A stretch of 64,000 bases of DNA from NCBI RefSeq assembly GCF_030680395.1, contig NZ_JAUXVR010000021.1, forward strand, positions 1 through 64,000. The letters are read 5' to 3'. Of the stretch, positions 55,044 to 64,000 are shown piece after piece. Made by a program: the position numbers and the translations under genes. The notes beneath the pieces are model-generated. The model saw only the letters and a list, made by a program, of their open reading frames with translations. It ran no database searches and was not told the DNA's origin. The DNA comes from Methylobacter sp. (GTDB lineage Bacteria > Pseudomonadota > Gammaproteobacteria > Methylococcales > Methylomonadaceae). Each line of letters starts with the position of its first letter. Within the stretch, counting starts at the first letter, position 1.

Positions 55044-58000
55044 ATGAATAAGCTGTTTTTCCCAGCTATTGCCCTGATGAACCGGCTGGATTACACCAGA
55101 AAATTCATGGTGCTGGGACTGGTATATCTCATCGCGATTACCGTGGTCATGTACAGTCTTTATGCAAGCCTTAATCAAGTTGCCCGTACCTCGCAGCGGC
55201 AATTGGAAGGCCTTGAATTGATCAAGCCCATTTCCAGCGCCGTGCAATTTATGCAACAGCATCGTGGGCTGTCGACAGGTGTTCTCGGCGGCAATGTAGC
55301 GATGCGCAATCAATGCGATACTAAGGGAATTGAAACAGCTGCGGCTTTTGACTCGATAGAACAGCGCCTGTCTGTCGACTTGGTTTTGAGTGAAGACTGG
55401 GTGCGACTTAAAGCCGATTGGAATAGTTTACAAAAAGGTTGGCCCCTCTGGGCGGTGGCTGAAAATTTCGCCGCACATACTGACTTGATCGACCGGATGC
55501 TGGTATTTGAGGTGCGTGTCGCTGATGACTATGCGCTGACCTTTGACGCGGATATCGATGCGTTTTACCTGATCGATACGACCGTCAACAAACTGCCGCT
55601 GGCACTTGAGAGGCTCGGACGGATACGCGCCTTCGGCACCGGCATTTTGACCCAAAAGCAAATCTCGGCCTATCAGCAAGCCGAGATGATTGCCCTGATT
55701 GCCGAACTTCGTCATGCGCTTAAGTTTCTTGCGATCAATCTTGAGAAGACAGGTCAATTCAATCCTGAAATACAAAATCCGTTACTGGCCGCAACCAAAG
55801 ATATAGTCGATTCGGCGCGTCAGATTGTCGATCTTGTGCAGTCGGATATTATCACCGAGCATTTTGTCACGCCTCCTGAAGACTTCTTTAAGATGGCCAC
55901 GGCCGCTGTCAACAAAGGTTACCGGCAGATGGACCAGACCTTGCTACCAAAGACGGAAGCGTTGATTACTGCGCGCATTCAACATACAAAAAATAAATTG
56001 TACGTCAGTATAGGTATTGCCGTCCTGTTGTTACTGGTGGTGCACTATTTTCTGATAGGCATTTATTACGCCATGATCGGCAGTATTCAGTCGCTGACCC
56101 GTTCGGCGCGCGTGTTCGCCGGCGGTGATATACGCGAACGTATTAATCTGGATACGCGCGACGAACTGCGTCAGGTTGGCGACAGCTTCAACGAAATGGC
56201 CGATGGTTTTAATGCGCTGCTTGCCGCCAGTCTTGAAGACAAGGCCAGTGAAACAAGGCTACGCTCAATCATTGATGCTTCCCCGGTTCCCATGGTGCTG
56301 AATGATGACCAGCACAACATCACATTCCTGAATCCTGCGTTTATTCAAACTTTCGGCTATACGTTAGAGGATATTCCAACCTTGACTGATTGGTGGGCAA
56401 AGGTAAGCCCGGATCCTGAATACCGGAAATGGATGGCTGCTACATGGCAAACAACACTTGAAGCAGTCTTGCAGGATGACAGTCAATTTAATCCTGTCGA
56501 GCTCAATATACAGTGTCATAGCGGATCGACTAAAACCGTGCTGGCGAATGCCTCGACCATCAAGCAGTCATTGGGGAGTGTTCATCTGGTTGTGTTATAT
56601 GACATCAATGAGCGCAAGAAGGCGGAGCAAACGTTGCTGGAGCGCGAGGCGCGATATCGGGCGGTGGCCTATTCCGCCAACGATGCCATTATTACAGCAA
56701 ATAATGCAGGAAATATTACGGGTTGGAACCGAGGCGCTGAGACTATCTTTGGTTATACGGAAGCCGAGGTTGTCGGACAGTCGTTGATGCTACTGATGCC
56801 GCAACGATACTTCGACCGGCATCTTGCCGGTATGAATCGGGTGTTATCCGGCGGAGTGTCGCACATTAACGGCAAAACAGTCGAATTATCCGGGCTGCGT
56901 AAGGATGGGAGCGAATTTCCATTGGAGCTTTCACTGGCAAAGTGGGAGGCTTCTGAAGGTTGGTTCGTCACCGCTATCATCCGTGACATAACCGAGCGCA
57001 AACAGGCTGAAGTCGATCTTCGCATTGCCGCTATCGCCTTCGAGACTCAGGAGGCCATGATGATTACCGATACCAATCAGATTATTCTCAGAGTCAATCA
57101 GGCGTTTATCAGGATCACCGGGTACAGCGCCGAAGAAGCCGTCGGTCAGACGCCCGCATTGCTCAAGTCCGGTTATCAGGATGCGCAGTTTTATCAAGCC
57201 ATGTGGGAAAGTTTGGCTCGTGACGGCTACTGGCAATCTGAAATCTGGAACCGACGCAAGTGCGGCGATGTCTATCCCGAACGAATTACCATTACCGCTG
57301 TGACCAATGCCGAGGGTAATGTGGTTAATTACGTTGGGACTTTTAATGACATGTCTCAACACAAAAAGGCGGAGGAAACCATTCACGATCTGGTTTTTTA
57401 TGACCCGCTTACCAAGTTACCTAACCGTCGTTTGCTGCTGGAGCGATTGAAACACAGCATCGAAGTGGAGCGACGTGACGGCAAACAACTTGCGTTGATG
57501 ATGCTGGATTTGGATCGATTCAAAGTGATTAATGACAGTCTGGGATATCTGGCCGGTGACGAACTGCTGCAACAAGTCGCTACAAGAATAGCGACCCGGT
57601 TGCGTAAAGTCGACATAGTTGCCAGATTGCGTAAGGTGGACTTGCTTGCCCATCTGGGTGGCGATGAGTTTATCATGCTGTTGGAAGACATTACGCACAC
57701 GGAAGATGCCGCACGGGTGGCTGAACAGATTATCGCAATTTTGAGCAAGCCTTTCTATTTAAGTCAAGGCGATGAAATACATATTACCGCCAGCATTGGC
57801 ATCAGTCTATATCCTCAGCATGGCGACAGTCCCGACACCTTGATAAGTTATGCCGATGCGGCGCTGAGTAAAGCCAAAGCCGAAGGGCGTGGTTGTTTTG
57901 CCTATTATTCAGAAGGCTTGACGTTGGCTGCCCGTCAGCGCATCGCGCTGGAAGCCCGCTTACGCAAAGCCATTGAACAGCAGGAGTTGCGAATTTTCTA

Positions 58001-58703
58001 CCAACCGCAGGTTGATATTGTCACAGGTCGCATTATCGGTGCAGAAGCGTTAGTGCGCTGGCTGGATCCGACTGAGGGGTTGATTGCGCCCGTTCACTTT
58101 ATTCCCCTTGCCGAAGAAACAGGGCTGATTTTGGAGATTGGCGCATGGGTATTACGGGAAACCTGTCGCCAGGGCAGGCAATGGCTGGATGCGGGCTTGC
58201 CGCCGTTAACCTTGGCAGTCAATGTATCCGCTCACCAATTCCGCCGATCTGACATTGGTGCATTGGTTACAACAGTGTTGAGTGAAACCGGTTTTCCGGC
58301 AGAGCAACTGGAGCTGGAAATGACTGAGAGCGGGCTGATGGAAAGTCAAAATAAGGTTATGGAGCTCCTGAATAATCTACGTGCCCTAGGGGTGCGTTTT
58401 GCTATTGATGACTTTGGTACCGGTTATTCGTCATTGGCCTATCTCAAACATTTTCCTTTGGACTCGTTGAAAATAGACAAGAGCTTTATCGATGATATTC
58501 CGCATATTCAAGACGATATGGAAATTGCCGCCACTATTATTGCTATGGGGCATATGCTGGGTTTTAAAGTCCTGGCGGAAGGCGTGGAGACGGTTGAGCA
58601 ATTGGCATTCTTGCAGGACAAAGGCTGCGACGCTTACCAAGGCTATCTTAAAAGCAAACCGGTGCCGGCTGACGAGTTTGTTAAGTTGCTGTTAGAGCAA
58701 TAG
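55044..58703 (+). CDS. Membrane c-di-GMP enzyme: HAMP-PAS3-GGDEF-EAL
   Basis: 1219 residues. TM1 at about 27-47, a periplasmic region to about 312 with a nitrate-sensor-like stretch (VQFMQQHRGLSTGVLGG), TM2 at about 313-336, HAMP to about 390, three PAS domains (about 405-520, 530-650, 655-780), GGDEF (about 790-950) and EAL (about 965-1215). GGDEF is intact with an RKVD I-site five residues before it, and a second RKVD sits nine residues further up. EAL residues look complete: AEALVRW, NVSAHQF, LEMTESGLM, AIDDFGTGYSS, LKIDKSFI, AEGVET. So both synthesis and breakdown of c-di-GMP are possible. It probably tunes motility against attachment, but no signal is known. Confidence 0.93.
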   Translation: MNKLFFPAIALMNRLDYTRKFMVLGLVYLIAITVVMYSLYASLNQVARTSQRQLEGLELIKPISSAVQFMQQHRGLSTGVLGGNVAMRNQCDTKGIETAAAFDSIEQRLSVDLVLSEDWVRLKADWNSLQKGWPLWAVAENFAAHTDLIDRMLVFEVRVADDYALTFDADIDAFYLIDTTVNKLPLALERLGRIRAFGTGILTQKQISAYQQAEMIALIAELRHALKFLAINLEKTGQFNPEIQNPLLAATKDIVDSARQIVDLVQSDIITEHFVTPPEDFFKMATAAVNKGYRQMDQTLLPKTEALITARIQHTKNKLYVSIGIAVLLLLVVHYFLIGIYYAMIGSIQSLTRSARVFAGGDIRERINLDTRDELRQVGDSFNEMADGFNALLAASLEDKASETRLRSIIDASPVPMVLNDDQHNITFLNPAFIQTFGYTLEDIPTLTDWWAKVSPDPEYRKWMAATWQTTLEAVLQDDSQFNPVELNIQCHSGSTKTVLANASTIKQSLGSVHLVVLYDINERKKAEQTLLEREARYRAVAYSANDAIITANNAGNITGWNRGAETIFGYTEAEVVGQSLMLLMPQRYFDRHLAGMNRVLSGGVSHINGKTVELSGLRKDGSEFPLELSLAKWEASEGWFVTAIIRDITERKQAEVDLRIAAIAFETQEAMMITDTNQIILRVNQAFIRITGYSAEEAVGQTPALLKSGYQDAQFYQAMWESLARDGYWQSEIWNRRKCGDVYPERITITAVTNAEGNVVNYVGTFNDMSQHKKAEETIHDLVFYDPLTKLPNRRLLLERLKHSIEVERRDGKQLALMMLDLDRFKVINDSLGYLAGDELLQQVATRIATRLRKVDIVARLRKVDLLAHLGGDEFIMLLEDITHTEDAARVAEQIIAILSKPFYLSQGDEIHITASIGISLYPQHGDSPDTLISYADAALSKAKAEGRGCFAYYSEGLTLAARQRIALEARLRKAIEQQELRIFYQPQVDIVTGRIIGAEALVRWLDPTEGLIAPVHFIPLAEETGLILEIGAWVLRETCRQGRQWLDAGLPPLTLAVNVSAHQFRRSDIGALVTTVLSETGFPAEQLELEMTESGLMESQNKVMELLNNLRALGVRFAIDDFGTGYSSLAYLKHFPLDSLKIDKSFIDDIPHIQDDMEIAATIIAMGHMLGFKVLAEGVETVEQLAFLQDKGCDAYQGYLKSKPVPADEFVKLLLEQ

Positions 58704-58849
58704 TCAGAATAAGACGCAGATTGTTAATGCAAAATTTTTTGCATCATGTTGCTATCAACTCCTTGTGCTTTTAATCACGCGTGTGTTGCTGCCGAAACTT
58801 GTATTTTCGGGTATAATTTGCAACATTTTTAACTCAGGGTATAGGTGTT

Positions 58850-60064
58850 ATGTCGGAAATCAATAAAGTTGTATTGGCTTATTCCGGAGGTCTGGATACT
58901 TCCGTTATTCTTAAGTGGTTACAGGATGTTTATGCTTGTGAAGTCGTTACCTTTACAGCTGATTTGGGGCAGGGCGAAGAAGTGGAGCCCGCACGAGCCA
59001 AAGCACAAGCGATGGGCATTAAAGACATTTATATTGAAGATTTGCGCGAGGACTTTGCGCGCGATTATGTTTTTCCGATGTTTCGTGCCAATACGGTTTA
59101 CGAAGGTGAATATTTGCTGGGCACATCCATTGCCCGTCCTTTAATCGCCAAGCGGCTCATCGAAATCGCCAATGAAACCGGTGCGAATGCCATTTCTCAC
59201 GGCGCGACCGGCAAAGGTAACGACCAAGTGCGTTTTGAGCTGGGCGCTTACGCATTGCGTCCCGATATAAAGGTGATTGCCCCTTGGCGGGAATGGGATT
59301 TAACTTCTCGTCAAACGCTGCTGGCTTATGCTGAAAAACATAATATTCCGGTGGAAATGAAAAAAGGTAAAACGTCGCCCTATTCGATGGATGCCAACTT
59401 ACTGCATATTTCTTATGAAGGCCGGATTCTGGAAGATCCTTGGGCCGAGCCTGAAGAGGATATGTGGCGCTGGACTGTTTCACCTGAATCTGCGCCCGAC
59501 CAAGCGACTTACATTGAGCTGACTTACCGTCAGGGTGATATTGTCGCCATTGATGATGTACCTTGCACACCTGCGACAGTTCTGGAACAGTTAAACAAAG
59601 TTGCAGGCAGCAATGGTATCGGTCGATTGGATATTGTGGAAAATCGCTATGTCGGCATGAAATCGCGCGGCTGTTATGAAACACCGGCCGGCACGGTGAT
59701 GCTCAAAGCGCATCGTGCGATTGAGTCGTTAACGCTGGACAGGGAAGTGGCGCATTTAAAGGATGAACTCATGCCGCGCTATGCGTCTTTAATCTATAAC
59801 GGTTACTGGTGGAGTCCTGAGCGAGAAATGATGCAAACCATGATAGATGCGTCTCAGGCGAACGTTAACGGTAAAGTCAGGCTTAAGCTTTATAAGGGCA
59901 ATGTAGTCGTTGTCGGTCGCGCTTCCGATACCGACAGTCTGTTTGATGAAAGTATTGCGACGTTTGAAGATGATGGCGGCGCATATAATCAAAAAGATGC
60001 CGAAGGCTTTATCAAATTAAATGCACTGAGAATGAGAATAGCCGCTGCCAAGCGATTAAGCTAA
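58850..60064 (+). CDS. argG: Argininosuccinate synthase
   Basis: 404 residues. It joins citrulline and aspartate with ATP in arginine synthesis. The PP-loop is [16 protein letters not shown] (residues about 9-24). [18 protein letters not shown], and [23 protein letters not shown] are hallmarks. It is a single gene with a TATAAT box at 58813-58818. An inverted repeat after the stop works as terminator. Confidence 0.97.
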   Translation: MSEINKVVLAYSGGLDTSVILKWLQDVYACEVVTFTADLGQGEEVEPARAKAQAMGIKDIYIEDLREDFARDYVFPMFRANTVYEGEYLLGTSIARPLIAKRLIEIANETGANAISHGATGKGNDQVRFELGAYALRPDIKVIAPWREWDLTSRQTLLAYAEKHNIPVEMKKGKTSPYSMDANLLHISYEGRILEDPWAEPEEDMWRWTVSPESAPDQATYIELTYRQGDIVAIDDVPCTPATVLEQLNKVAGSNGIGRLDIVENRYVGMKSRGCYETPAGTVMLKAHRAIESLTLDREVAHLKDELMPRYASLIYNGYWWSPEREMMQTMIDASQANVNGKVRLKLYKGNVVVVGRASDTDSLFDESIATFEDDGGAYNQKDAEGFIKLNALRMRIAAAKRLS

Positions 60065-60070
60065 TGTTAT

Positions 60071-60104
60071 AGGCAGCATAGAGTTGGGGGTTTTATGCTG
60101 CCTT
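60071..60104 (+). terminator. Terminator of argG
   Basis: AGGCAGCATA and TATGCTGCCT form a perfect 10-bp stem with a 13-base loop, 6 bases after the argG stop. The T-run that follows is weak (TTGTTTG). Confidence 0.65.
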
Positions 60105-60288
60105 GTTTGCACTATGTTGTCTGTTTTATATCCGGAATGTATTTAAATAAAATGCAGAAGTTGTACATTAAACTTGTATAATCGCGAGCTAGGTAGCACT
60201 ACTGCCGACATGGTTTGTTATAAAAATAATAATTGTTCGGTCAGGATGGTTGGTTGCCATAGGTTCCTGGTTCGAGAGGGCGTAATTA

Positions 60289-60900
60289 ATGAGCGATATA
60301 GATAAGATAAATTCAGTAGTAGAGGCATTGCCCGGCAGCTCCTCTACGGTTCTGCAAAGAATACCTTCGCATCATGCATTAACAAAAGTTAACAGATTGT
60401 TGCTGACTATAATCTGTTCCTTGATGGTTGTCGTTTTGATAGGGGGCTTTTTATTGTTTCCAACCGACAGCTTCTTAACGCGCTATAAAAACGTCACGGC
60501 TACCGAAACTTATGCGGCTGAGATGAATCCCGTATTTTCAGCGGAAGTTAACGCTCTGAAAGGACAGCTGGTCGGCTTGGTCAGCGGTTCAATTGAAAAT
60601 AAATTAAACGCATTGGAAGAAAGTATTCGGGTAGGCTCGGTTTCCAGCTCTATAGGCACGATAGAAGATCTGAAAAATGACCTGAAAGTTCTCCGCTCTT
60701 ATTCCGAGCCCGCCAAGAAAGGAAAAATGGTTGTTTCTAATGAGCAGCTAATGCAGGAAATGTCGCAATTAAAGCGTCTGATCTATTTGACTATTGCTTC
60801 TTGCGGATTAATGCTGGCGGCAGTTGCGGGTATCTGGATTAAAAATCGCAACCGATTACCTTATAAAGAAACCAAAACAAGTTATTTGGGTAAGGATTAG
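60289..60900 (+). CDS. Two-TM membrane protein, function unknown
   Basis: 203 residues. TM1 at about 37-58 (LLLTIICSLMVVVLIGGFLLF) and TM2 at about 162-182 (LIYLTIASCGLMLAAVAGIWI). Between them lies a helical domain of about 100 residues (AEVNALKGQLVGLVSGSIENKLNALEESIRVG) that should be periplasmic if both ends are inside. The C-tail is short and basic. It resembles the sensor half of a coiled-coil transducer without any output domain. I do not recognise it. It stands alone and shares a terminator with the convergent cytochrome gene. Confidence 0.75.
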   Translation: MSDIDKINSVVEALPGSSSTVLQRIPSHHALTKVNRLLLTIICSLMVVVLIGGFLLFPTDSFLTRYKNVTATETYAAEMNPVFSAEVNALKGQLVGLVSGSIENKLNALEESIRVGSVSSSIGTIEDLKNDLKVLRSYSEPAKKGKMVVSNEQLMQEMSQLKRLIYLTIASCGLMLAAVAGIWIKNRNRLPYKETKTSYLGKD

Positions 60901-60920
60901 TTTTCAGTCTTTTTGAACAT

Positions 60921-60960
60921 AAAAAAAGCCGCCCCAGTCGTAGACTGGGGCGGCTTTTTT
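60921..60960. terminator. Strong bidirectional terminator
   Basis: AAAAAAAGCCGCCCCAGTC pairs with GACTGGGGCGGCTTTTTT around a 3-base loop (GTA). It is shared by the convergent two-TM gene and the cytochrome gene. Confidence 0.93.
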
Positions 60961-60978
60961 ATGTTTACCAATCAGGGA

Positions 60979-61317
60979 TTAGTTGCCGCCCAGATATTTG
61001 TACAAAGCGTCAACAGCTTGATCTTCGCCGTATCCAGCTTTAACGACAGCCGGATTTTTCATGATCTCAGCGATGGCTTTAGGCATGCCGCCTTTGCCTT
61101 CTTTAAGAACGGTTTCGAATTTCGCTCTGTCCAGTTGGCCGCCTTTAATTAAAGTAGTTAACTGTGGATTTGAAGCGATATCATGGCAAGTGCCGCAACC
61201 GCGACCGAAAGCGCGTTCATAAATTTTCTTACCGACATCAGTGGCTTCGTCAGCAAATACTTGTCCGCTTAAAGTGATTAAAGCGATACCCGCTAATGTA
61301 CCTAATGTTTTTTTCAT
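60979..61317 (-). CDS. Small periplasmic c-type cytochrome
   Basis: 112 residues with a signal peptide (MKKTLGTLAGIALITLSGQVFA). A single haem site CGTCH lies at about residue 41, and the axial Met is probably in GKGGMPKAI. Size and layout fit a class I cytochrome that shuttles electrons in the periplasm. The donor is unknown; a dehydrogenase or oxidase partner is not in the window. RBS GAGGAGAG. The leader contains a hairpin with a T-run directly before the ribosome site (see the separate entry). Confidence 0.9.
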   Translation of the reverse strand: MKKTLGTLAGIALITLSGQVFADEATDVGKKIYERAFGRGCGTCHDIASNPQLTTLIKGGQLDRAKFETVLKEGKGGMPKAIAEIMKNPAVVKAGYGEDQAVDALYKYLGGN

Positions 61318-61339
61318 GTTGATCTCTCCTCGTGGTAGT

Positions 61340-61378
61340 AAAAAAGAACTGTTGTTTATTTTTGAAAAAAAACAGTTC
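61340..61378 (-). promoter_or_regulatory. Hairpin with T-run in the cytochrome leader
   Basis: On the minus strand GAACTGTT ... AACAGTTC is followed by TTTTTT, 22 bases before the cytochrome ATG. It is either the terminator of the upstream cysG message or an attenuator if transcription starts near 61393 from a TTGAAT-N17-TATGCT box (61400-61428). Confidence 0.5.
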
Positions 61379-61526
61379 GATTAAAAGTCAAACCCGTAAA
61401 GCATAGGGAATTTGACAGTAAAATTCAATTGTTTTATTTATTTTCCCTGAATAATATTATCAACAATGGCTATGAATAATAACTGAATCGTTTGGTCAGT
61501 CGTCAAGTTAATTAAGCATCATAACC

Positions 61527-62921
61527 TTAATCAGACTGAGATGTCTGAAACCAGTTCAGCTTGTCATGCAGCGACACGACCGTGCCTATAATGATCAGGG
61601 TGGGCGGCTTGATGTCCTGACCGGCAACCTTGTCCGGCAGTGTTTCCAAGGTTCCGGTAATCACCCGCTGGTTGGTTGTGGTGCCTTGCTGCACAAGGGC
61701 AATCGGTAAGTCTTTGGGACTGCCGTGCGCAATCAAAGACTGGCAGATTTTTTCCAGACCGGCCAGTCCCATATAGATAACGATGGTTTGATTCGGTGCT
61801 GCAAGTTGCATCCAGTTTAAATTGACGGAATTATCCTTCAGGTGTCCGGTGACAAAGGTGCAGGATTGCGCATGATCCCGATGGGTCAGCGGTATGCCCG
61901 AGTAGGTTGCGCAGCCGGACGCGGCGGTAATGCCGGGAACGACCTGGAAATTAATGCCTTGCTGCATCAAGGTTTCAATTTCTTCGCCGCCGCGGCCGAA
62001 TATGAATGGATCGCCGCCTTTTAATCGTACCACCCGTTTTCCTGCTTTAGCTAAATCAGCGAGCAGGGTATTAATGGATTCTTGAGGCAGGGCATGATAT
62101 TGCCGTTGTTTACCGACATAAATCTTTTCTGCATCCCGACGTGTCAAATCGAGAATCTCCGGTGAAACCAGTCGGTCATAAACGACCACATCGGCCTGTT
62201 GCATCAATCGCAGTGCGCGAAAAGTTAATAAGTCGGGTGCACCGGGGCCTGCGCCAACCAGATAGACTTCGCCGAAGTTAGTGTTTTCTTTTTGCTTGAG
62301 CAGGATTTGCTGCAATTGCTGTTCGGCCTCCTGTTCCTTGCCGGAGAAGACCAGCTCAGCGACAGAACCCTGCAAGACGTTCTCCCAGAAAATTCTGCGT
62401 TGAGCCGGTTGTTTGATATGCTGCTTGACCTTGTCCCTGAACTTATCAGCCAGGCCTGCAAGTCGACCATAAGCGGGAGGAATCACTGTTTCTATTTTAG
62501 CCCTGAGCAAGCGGGCCAACACCGGTGCAGCGCCGCCGGAGGACACAGCGGCAATAATCGGTGATCGGTCTATAATGGCCGGAAAAATGAAGCTGCAAAG
62601 CTCGGGATTATCGACCACATTGACAGGGATGTTTTGTTCTGTCGCCGTTTTGGAAACCAGGCAATTGGTCTCCGTATTATCGGTTGCCGATACTACTAGC
62701 CTGAATTCGCCAAGATCGGTCGGGGCGAATGACCGTTGTAATAACGTTAAGTTATAAGTCGCTTGCAGGCTCAATACCGTGGGACTTATCTCCTTGGCAA
62801 TCACCGTGATTTTTGCTCCGGCTCGGGCTAACAATTCAATTTTTCGGGCGGCGATTTCGCCCGCACCAACAACCAGGCAAGCTTGGTCTTTAAGCTTTAA
62901 AAATACAGGGAAATAATCCAT
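61527..62921 (-). CDS. cysG: Siroheme synthase CysG (trifunctional)
   Basis: 464 residues. The N-terminal third is the precorrin-2 dehydrogenase/ferrochelatase ([34 protein letters not shown] site VGAGEIA). The C-terminal part from about 215 is uroporphyrinogen-III methyltransferase ([34 protein letters not shown], and [16 protein letters not shown]). It makes siroheme, the cofactor of sulfite and nitrite reductases. The full-length fusion is normal in gammaproteobacteria. Confidence 0.96.
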   Translation of the reverse strand: MDYFPVFLKLKDQACLVVGAGEIAARKIELLARAGAKITVIAKEISPTVLSLQATYNLTLLQRSFAPTDLGEFRLVVSATDNTETNCLVSKTATEQNIPVNVVDNPELCSFIFPAIIDRSPIIAAVSSGGAAPVLARLLRAKIETVIPPAYGRLAGLADKFRDKVKQHIKQPAQRRIFWENVLQGSVAELVFSGKEQEAEQQLQQILLKQKENTNFGEVYLVGAGPGAPDLLTFRALRLMQQADVVVYDRLVSPEILDLTRRDAEKIYVGKQRQYHALPQESINTLLADLAKAGKRVVRLKGGDPFIFGRGGEEIETLMQQGINFQVVPGITAASGCATYSGIPLTHRDHAQSCTFVTGHLKDNSVNLNWMQLAAPNQTIVIYMGLAGLEKICQSLIAHGSPKDLPIALVQQGTTTNQRVITGTLETLPDKVAGQDIKPPTLIIIGTVVSLHDKLNWFQTSQSD

Positions 62922-63003
62922 TTAGTTACGATGATTCTTGGATTTAAAAGAGAATGGTATTATAAGCGCACCAAACTTAGTTGAGAAAACTTAAAATAAG
63001 CCT

Positions 63004-63234
63004 ATGATCGAATTTAACCTGGAAGTAGATGCCAGCGGTTTGAATTGTCCATTACCTTTGTTGCGTCTGAAAAAAGCCTTGATGGACATGTCCAGCGGCG
63101 ATGTCGTCAAAGTGATCGCAACCGATCCAGCCGCACATTTGGATTTTGGCGTTTATGCCGACCAGACCGGGCATCAAATTATTCAATTGATAAAAGAATC
63201 CAATAAACAGATTTTTTATTTCCAAAAGAAATAG
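63004..63234 (+). CDS. TusA-family sulfurtransferase-like protein
   Basis: 76 residues. VDASGLNCPLPLLRLKKALMDMSSGDVVKV is the TusA fold with the active Cys in the CPxP motif. ATDPAAHLDFGVYADQTGH continues the typical strand pattern. The family carries persulfide sulfur for tRNA thiolation or cofactor biosynthesis. It is divergent from cysG, so a link to sulfur assimilation is possible. True TusA is usually about 80 residues, so either TusA or a TusA-like protein fits. Confidence 0.88.
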   Translation: MIEFNLEVDASGLNCPLPLLRLKKALMDMSSGDVVKVIATDPAAHLDFGVYADQTGHQIIQLIKESNKQIFYFQKK

Positions 63235-63279
63235 TGTAGCCGGAATAAGGCCGTCCAAGTGCGTAGTGCGAGATGGCGT

Positions 63280-63349
63280 TTCACGTCAGGCTATCCTGTC
63301 TGACGCCCTTCGGGTAAATGCAAATCTGTTCCAGACAGATTTGTCCTGC
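63280..63349 (+). repeat. 70-bp double-hairpin repeat, copy 2
   Basis: Matches the reverse complement of 43782-43851. Hairpins: CGTCAG...CTGACG and CAAATCTG...CAGATTTG. It lies between the TusA-like gene and the convergent glycosylase gene. Confidence 0.7.
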
Positions 63350-63393
63350 GAATCCGGTGGTGTTTACCGGAAATGCCAGTTTTTTGCTGTCGC

Positions 63394-63921
63394 TCAAACA
63401 GGCTTATTCCGGTCGACAGAGTTCAACGCTGTCCTCCATATATAAAACTTTTGTTCATAGGAAAGAGAGGCATGCGCCGGGCTGGTCGATGGGAGACGCA
63501 TGTAGCTGACAGGAACGGTGCTGACGGTAGGCAAAACATACTGCCGGTACGCCGACTCCGCCTTTGCCCCATTGAAGAACACCGTACGGATCTTGTCATG
63601 CGTACGAAAGAAGTTTTGAAAGTCATTGACAGTAATGGAGCCGTTGTCAATTCTTGCGTCCAAGCTACCGACTCGCGTACAGGACTGCAACACATCCCAG
63701 AGTGCGATGTGAGCAGTCTTCAGTTCTTGTAGCCGAGCCTCATATGAAGAGTCCGGGGCAAACTCAAGCAATTGGGCCATGATTTTCCAGAAGGCATTAC
63801 GGCGATTCGCGTAGTACTGGCCTGCCGCCAAAGATTCCTGCCCCGGCATACTGCCCAGAATTAATATCTCTGCATTACAATCCGCGATTGGTTCGAAGCA
63901 AAATAAAAGTGTTTTTGTCAT
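63394..63921 (-). CDS. DNA glycosylase of the Mug/hypoxanthine-DNA type
   Basis: 175 residues of the uracil-DNA glycosylase superfamily. ILILGSMPGQESLAAGQYYANRRNAFWKIM fits the family-6 hypoxanthine/deoxyinosine glycosylases, where GSMPG replaces the usual GxDPG motif. ALWDVLQSCTRVGSLDARI and the C-terminal LPSTSPAHASLSYEQK give the second active-site loop. It probably removes deaminated adenine from DNA. The assignment is by recalled motifs. Confidence 0.88.
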   Translation of the reverse strand: MTKTLLFCFEPIADCNAEILILGSMPGQESLAAGQYYANRRNAFWKIMAQLLEFAPDSSYEARLQELKTAHIALWDVLQSCTRVGSLDARIDNGSITVNDFQNFFRTHDKIRTVFFNGAKAESAYRQYVLPTVSTVPVSYMRLPSTSPAHASLSYEQKFYIWRTALNSVDRNKPV

Positions 63922-64000
63922 TTCGGTGTACAGGGTTTAAAGCATAAAACCGCGAAAGCAGGAAGTTCAAGAAAAAAGCCAAGATAAAGCTTCATGCCTT

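Overview
The window looks like a chromosomal segment from a motile Gram-negative gammaproteobacterium. The evidence is an lpxA gene (outer-membrane lipid A), the order ffh-rpsP-rimM-trmD-rplS with divergent ypjD, a full lateral set of flagellar rod/hook/ring genes with sigma-54-like and sigma-28-like promoters, and many short palindromic repeats. A complete NAD-dependent formate dehydrogenase operon (fdsGBACD order) with a nearby mobA fits a methylotroph, plausibly a type I methanotroph (Methylococcales). That assignment is inference: no 16S rRNA or methane monooxygenase gene lies in the window.

Layout. 1-1.3 kb is a transposase graveyard (IS4-, IS3- and IS1-type remnants). 1.7-4.2 kb holds dnaB-alr. 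4.2-4.95 kb holds what I read as a decayed MntA/HepT toxin-antitoxin pair split by a 150-bp MITE. 5.6-13.1 kb is the filament locus: fliT, fliD, flaG and a very large fliC on the minus strand, then fliS and a YjfB-like gene on the plus strand. A REP-associated transposase (RAYT) and its REP pairs are embedded in this locus. 13.2-17.7 kb is a three-gene minus-strand cluster (PLP decarboxylase, ATP-grasp protein, PLP transferase-like protein) that I cannot match to a known pathway. 17.8-24.5 kb is housekeeping: ypjD, ffh, rpsP-rimM-trmD-rplS, ogt-xerD-lpxA. 24.8-27.7 kb has two convergent DEAD-box helicases (dbpA, rhlE), followed by tRNA-Arg(CCU).

28.2-43.4 kb is the rod/hook locus: flgN-flgM and flgA leftward, flgBCDE-flgF-flgGHIJ-flgKL rightward. 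FlgE carries an Ala/Thr-rich insertion of about 570 residues, and FlgL is about twice normal size. The extra part of FlgL is collinear with the variable region of the flagellin encoded 30 kb away. Promoter-like sequences suggest a flagellar hierarchy: sigma-54 sites before flgB, flgF and flgG, and sigma-28 sites before fliC, fliD, flgM and probably fliS.

43.5-47.3 kb contains a small secreted repeat protein, a nitrate/sulfonate/taurine-type ABC transporter of unknown substrate, and an NlpC/P60 lipoprotein. 47.3-53.4 kb is the formate dehydrogenase operon, followed by a Cys-containing lipoprotein and mobA (guanylation of molybdenum cofactor). 55.0-58.7 kb is a 1219-residue membrane c-di-GMP enzyme (HAMP-PAS-PAS-PAS-GGDEF-EAL) with a duplicated I-site-like motif. 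The right end holds argG, an unrecognised two-TM protein, a small cytochrome c, cysG, a TusA-like protein and a DNA glycosylase.

The best candidates for something new are the PLP/ATP-grasp cluster, the giant hook-protein insertion, the module sharing between FlgL and flagellin, and the RAYT/REP colonisation of the flagellin locus.
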